A program made the translations under genes and the position numbers. A stretch of 5,164 bases of DNA. Source: Planctomycetota bacterium. GTDB lineage: Bacteria; Planctomycetota; Planctomycetia; Pirellulales; Pirellulaceae. Under the pieces are notes generated by a model. It did no database searches and had not been told where the DNA came from. It worked only from the letters and a program-made list of their open reading frames with translations. Location of the stretch: NCBI GenBank assembly GCA_029259935.1, contig JAJDEH010000024.1:1-5164 (forward strand), read 5' to 3'. Position 1 is the first letter of the stretch. Every line of letters begins with the position of its first letter. Below, in pieces: positions 4,770 through 5,164 of this stretch.

Positions 4770-5048
4770 GATGTTTAGTTGACGTCGCAGGAGGACGAAC
4801 GAGCCCCATTGTAACAGCCGGCATCACAGCTTTCACGGGCCTCTTGACCGTGGCTGTTCTCCATGCGGGTGGTGTTGGTTTCGATTCCGCCGCACCGGGT
4901 GTGAGCCCGCTGAATCCACCCGCGGTCCGCCGGAAAGTTTTTTTCCCAGTTTCTGTCCGCTGGGGTCGGGGATGGCAATGAGGTTGTTGAACAGGTTGCT
5001 TGGCAGGGTCGAGCAACACACGAATACCCCCACATTCATCGGAAATCG
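4770..5048. other. Gene-free divergent intergenic region
   Basis: This stretch lies between the divergently transcribed DUF1080 gene and the secreted-protein gene, so it should hold both control regions. I see no convincing gene: the open frames are short or run antisense and lack start signals. It contains a small inverted repeat, CGGG/CCCG (within 4898-4910), and a T-run at 4938-4944 with no stable stem before it. TTGAAC at 4987-4992 resembles a -35 box but has no matching -10. Confidence 0.6.
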
Positions 5049-5060
5049 AAGGAAACAGCC

Positions 5061-5164
5061 ATGAAAACGCTCTTCAACACCCTCGCCATCGTCGCTCTGC
5101 TGGCCGCCGCTAATGTCGCTCAAGCCCAAGTCGTTTACAACTTCAACCCGCCCGCCGCCAGCCA
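5061..5164 (+). CDS. 5' end of a secreted protein with a Sec signal peptide
   Basis: The reading frame opens at ATG 5061 and runs off the window after 34 codons. Residues 1-22 form a clear signal peptide: basic start MKT, hydrophobic core (LAIVALLAAA) and a cleavage site after A20-Q21-A22. The mature protein begins QVVYNFNPPAAS. AAGGA (5049-5053) lies seven bases before the ATG, so the start is well supported. The gene is divergent from the DUF1080 gene, with which it shares a 320-bp intergenic region. Too little of the mature protein is visible to name a family. The Asn/Pro/Ala-rich start suggests a low-complexity exported protein. Confidence 0.75.
   Translation, partial: MKTLFNTLAIVALLAAANVAQAQVVYNFNPPAAS

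Noticed and set aside
4921..4950. Possible intrinsic terminator ending in the seven-T run at 4938-4944
   Set aside because: The preceding GC-rich bases cannot form a stem longer than about three pairs with a normal loop, and no plus-strand gene ends just upstream.
4741..5019. N-terminal extension of the DUF1080 gene to give 327 residues
   Set aside because: The extension has no conserved sequence and would bury a clear signal peptide that starts at the ATG at 4740 with its own ribosome site.
1..5164. CRISPR array, toxin-antitoxin pair, defence island or biosynthetic cluster
   Set aside because: There are no regularly spaced direct repeats, and no nuclease, transposase, integrase, toxin or synthase motifs in any supported gene.

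Overview
The window looks like a GC-moderate bacterial chromosome, most likely from a planctomycete of the Pirellulales type. This assignment is inference from four things: an NPYxSP-type N-terminus on a small membrane protein, a secreted DUF1080 (3-keto-disaccharide hydrolase) protein, an orphan FHA protein, and intergenic gaps filled with palindromic repeats. No marker gene in the window proves the taxonomy.

Layout, left to right. Positions 1-87 are the 3' end of a plus-strand gene with an RTX-like Gly/Asp-rich repeat. Positions 88-292 hold no gene I can support. A minus-strand tRNA-Arg(TCG) lies at 336-409, with a plausible promoter (422-450) and a downstream hairpin (293-320). A plus-strand promoter (493-522) precedes an FHA-domain protein (586-1269). 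A 55-bp imperfect palindrome (1298-1352) separates it from a 74-residue single-span membrane protein (1481-1705), whose stop codon lies inside the left inverted repeat of a 137-bp MITE-like element (1701-1837). A further hairpin repeat (1837-1912) fills the rest of this convergent gap.

A three-gene minus-strand operon of small multi-span membrane proteins follows (transcribed from 3809 to 1913; 143, 155 and 304 residues; gaps of 23 and 59 bp). Its upstream region (3810-4035) is a patchwork of a CTAG-bounded hairpin, a 14-bp tandem duplication and a repeat-end junction. A minus-strand signal-peptide DUF1080 protein (4036-4740) is next. A gene-free 320-bp stretch (4741-5060) then leads to the start of a plus-strand secreted protein (5061 to the window end).

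No defence island, biosynthetic cluster or other complete novel system is visible. The genes do not form an obvious common pathway. The FHA protein suggests phosphothreonine signalling, the operon an uncharacterised membrane function, and the DUF1080 protein extracytoplasmic carbohydrate turnover. The most distinctive signal is the small non-coding repeats: three elements and one hairpin start at or beside a CTAG tetranucleotide, and the 12-mer CTAGTGCYTTGT occurs four times.
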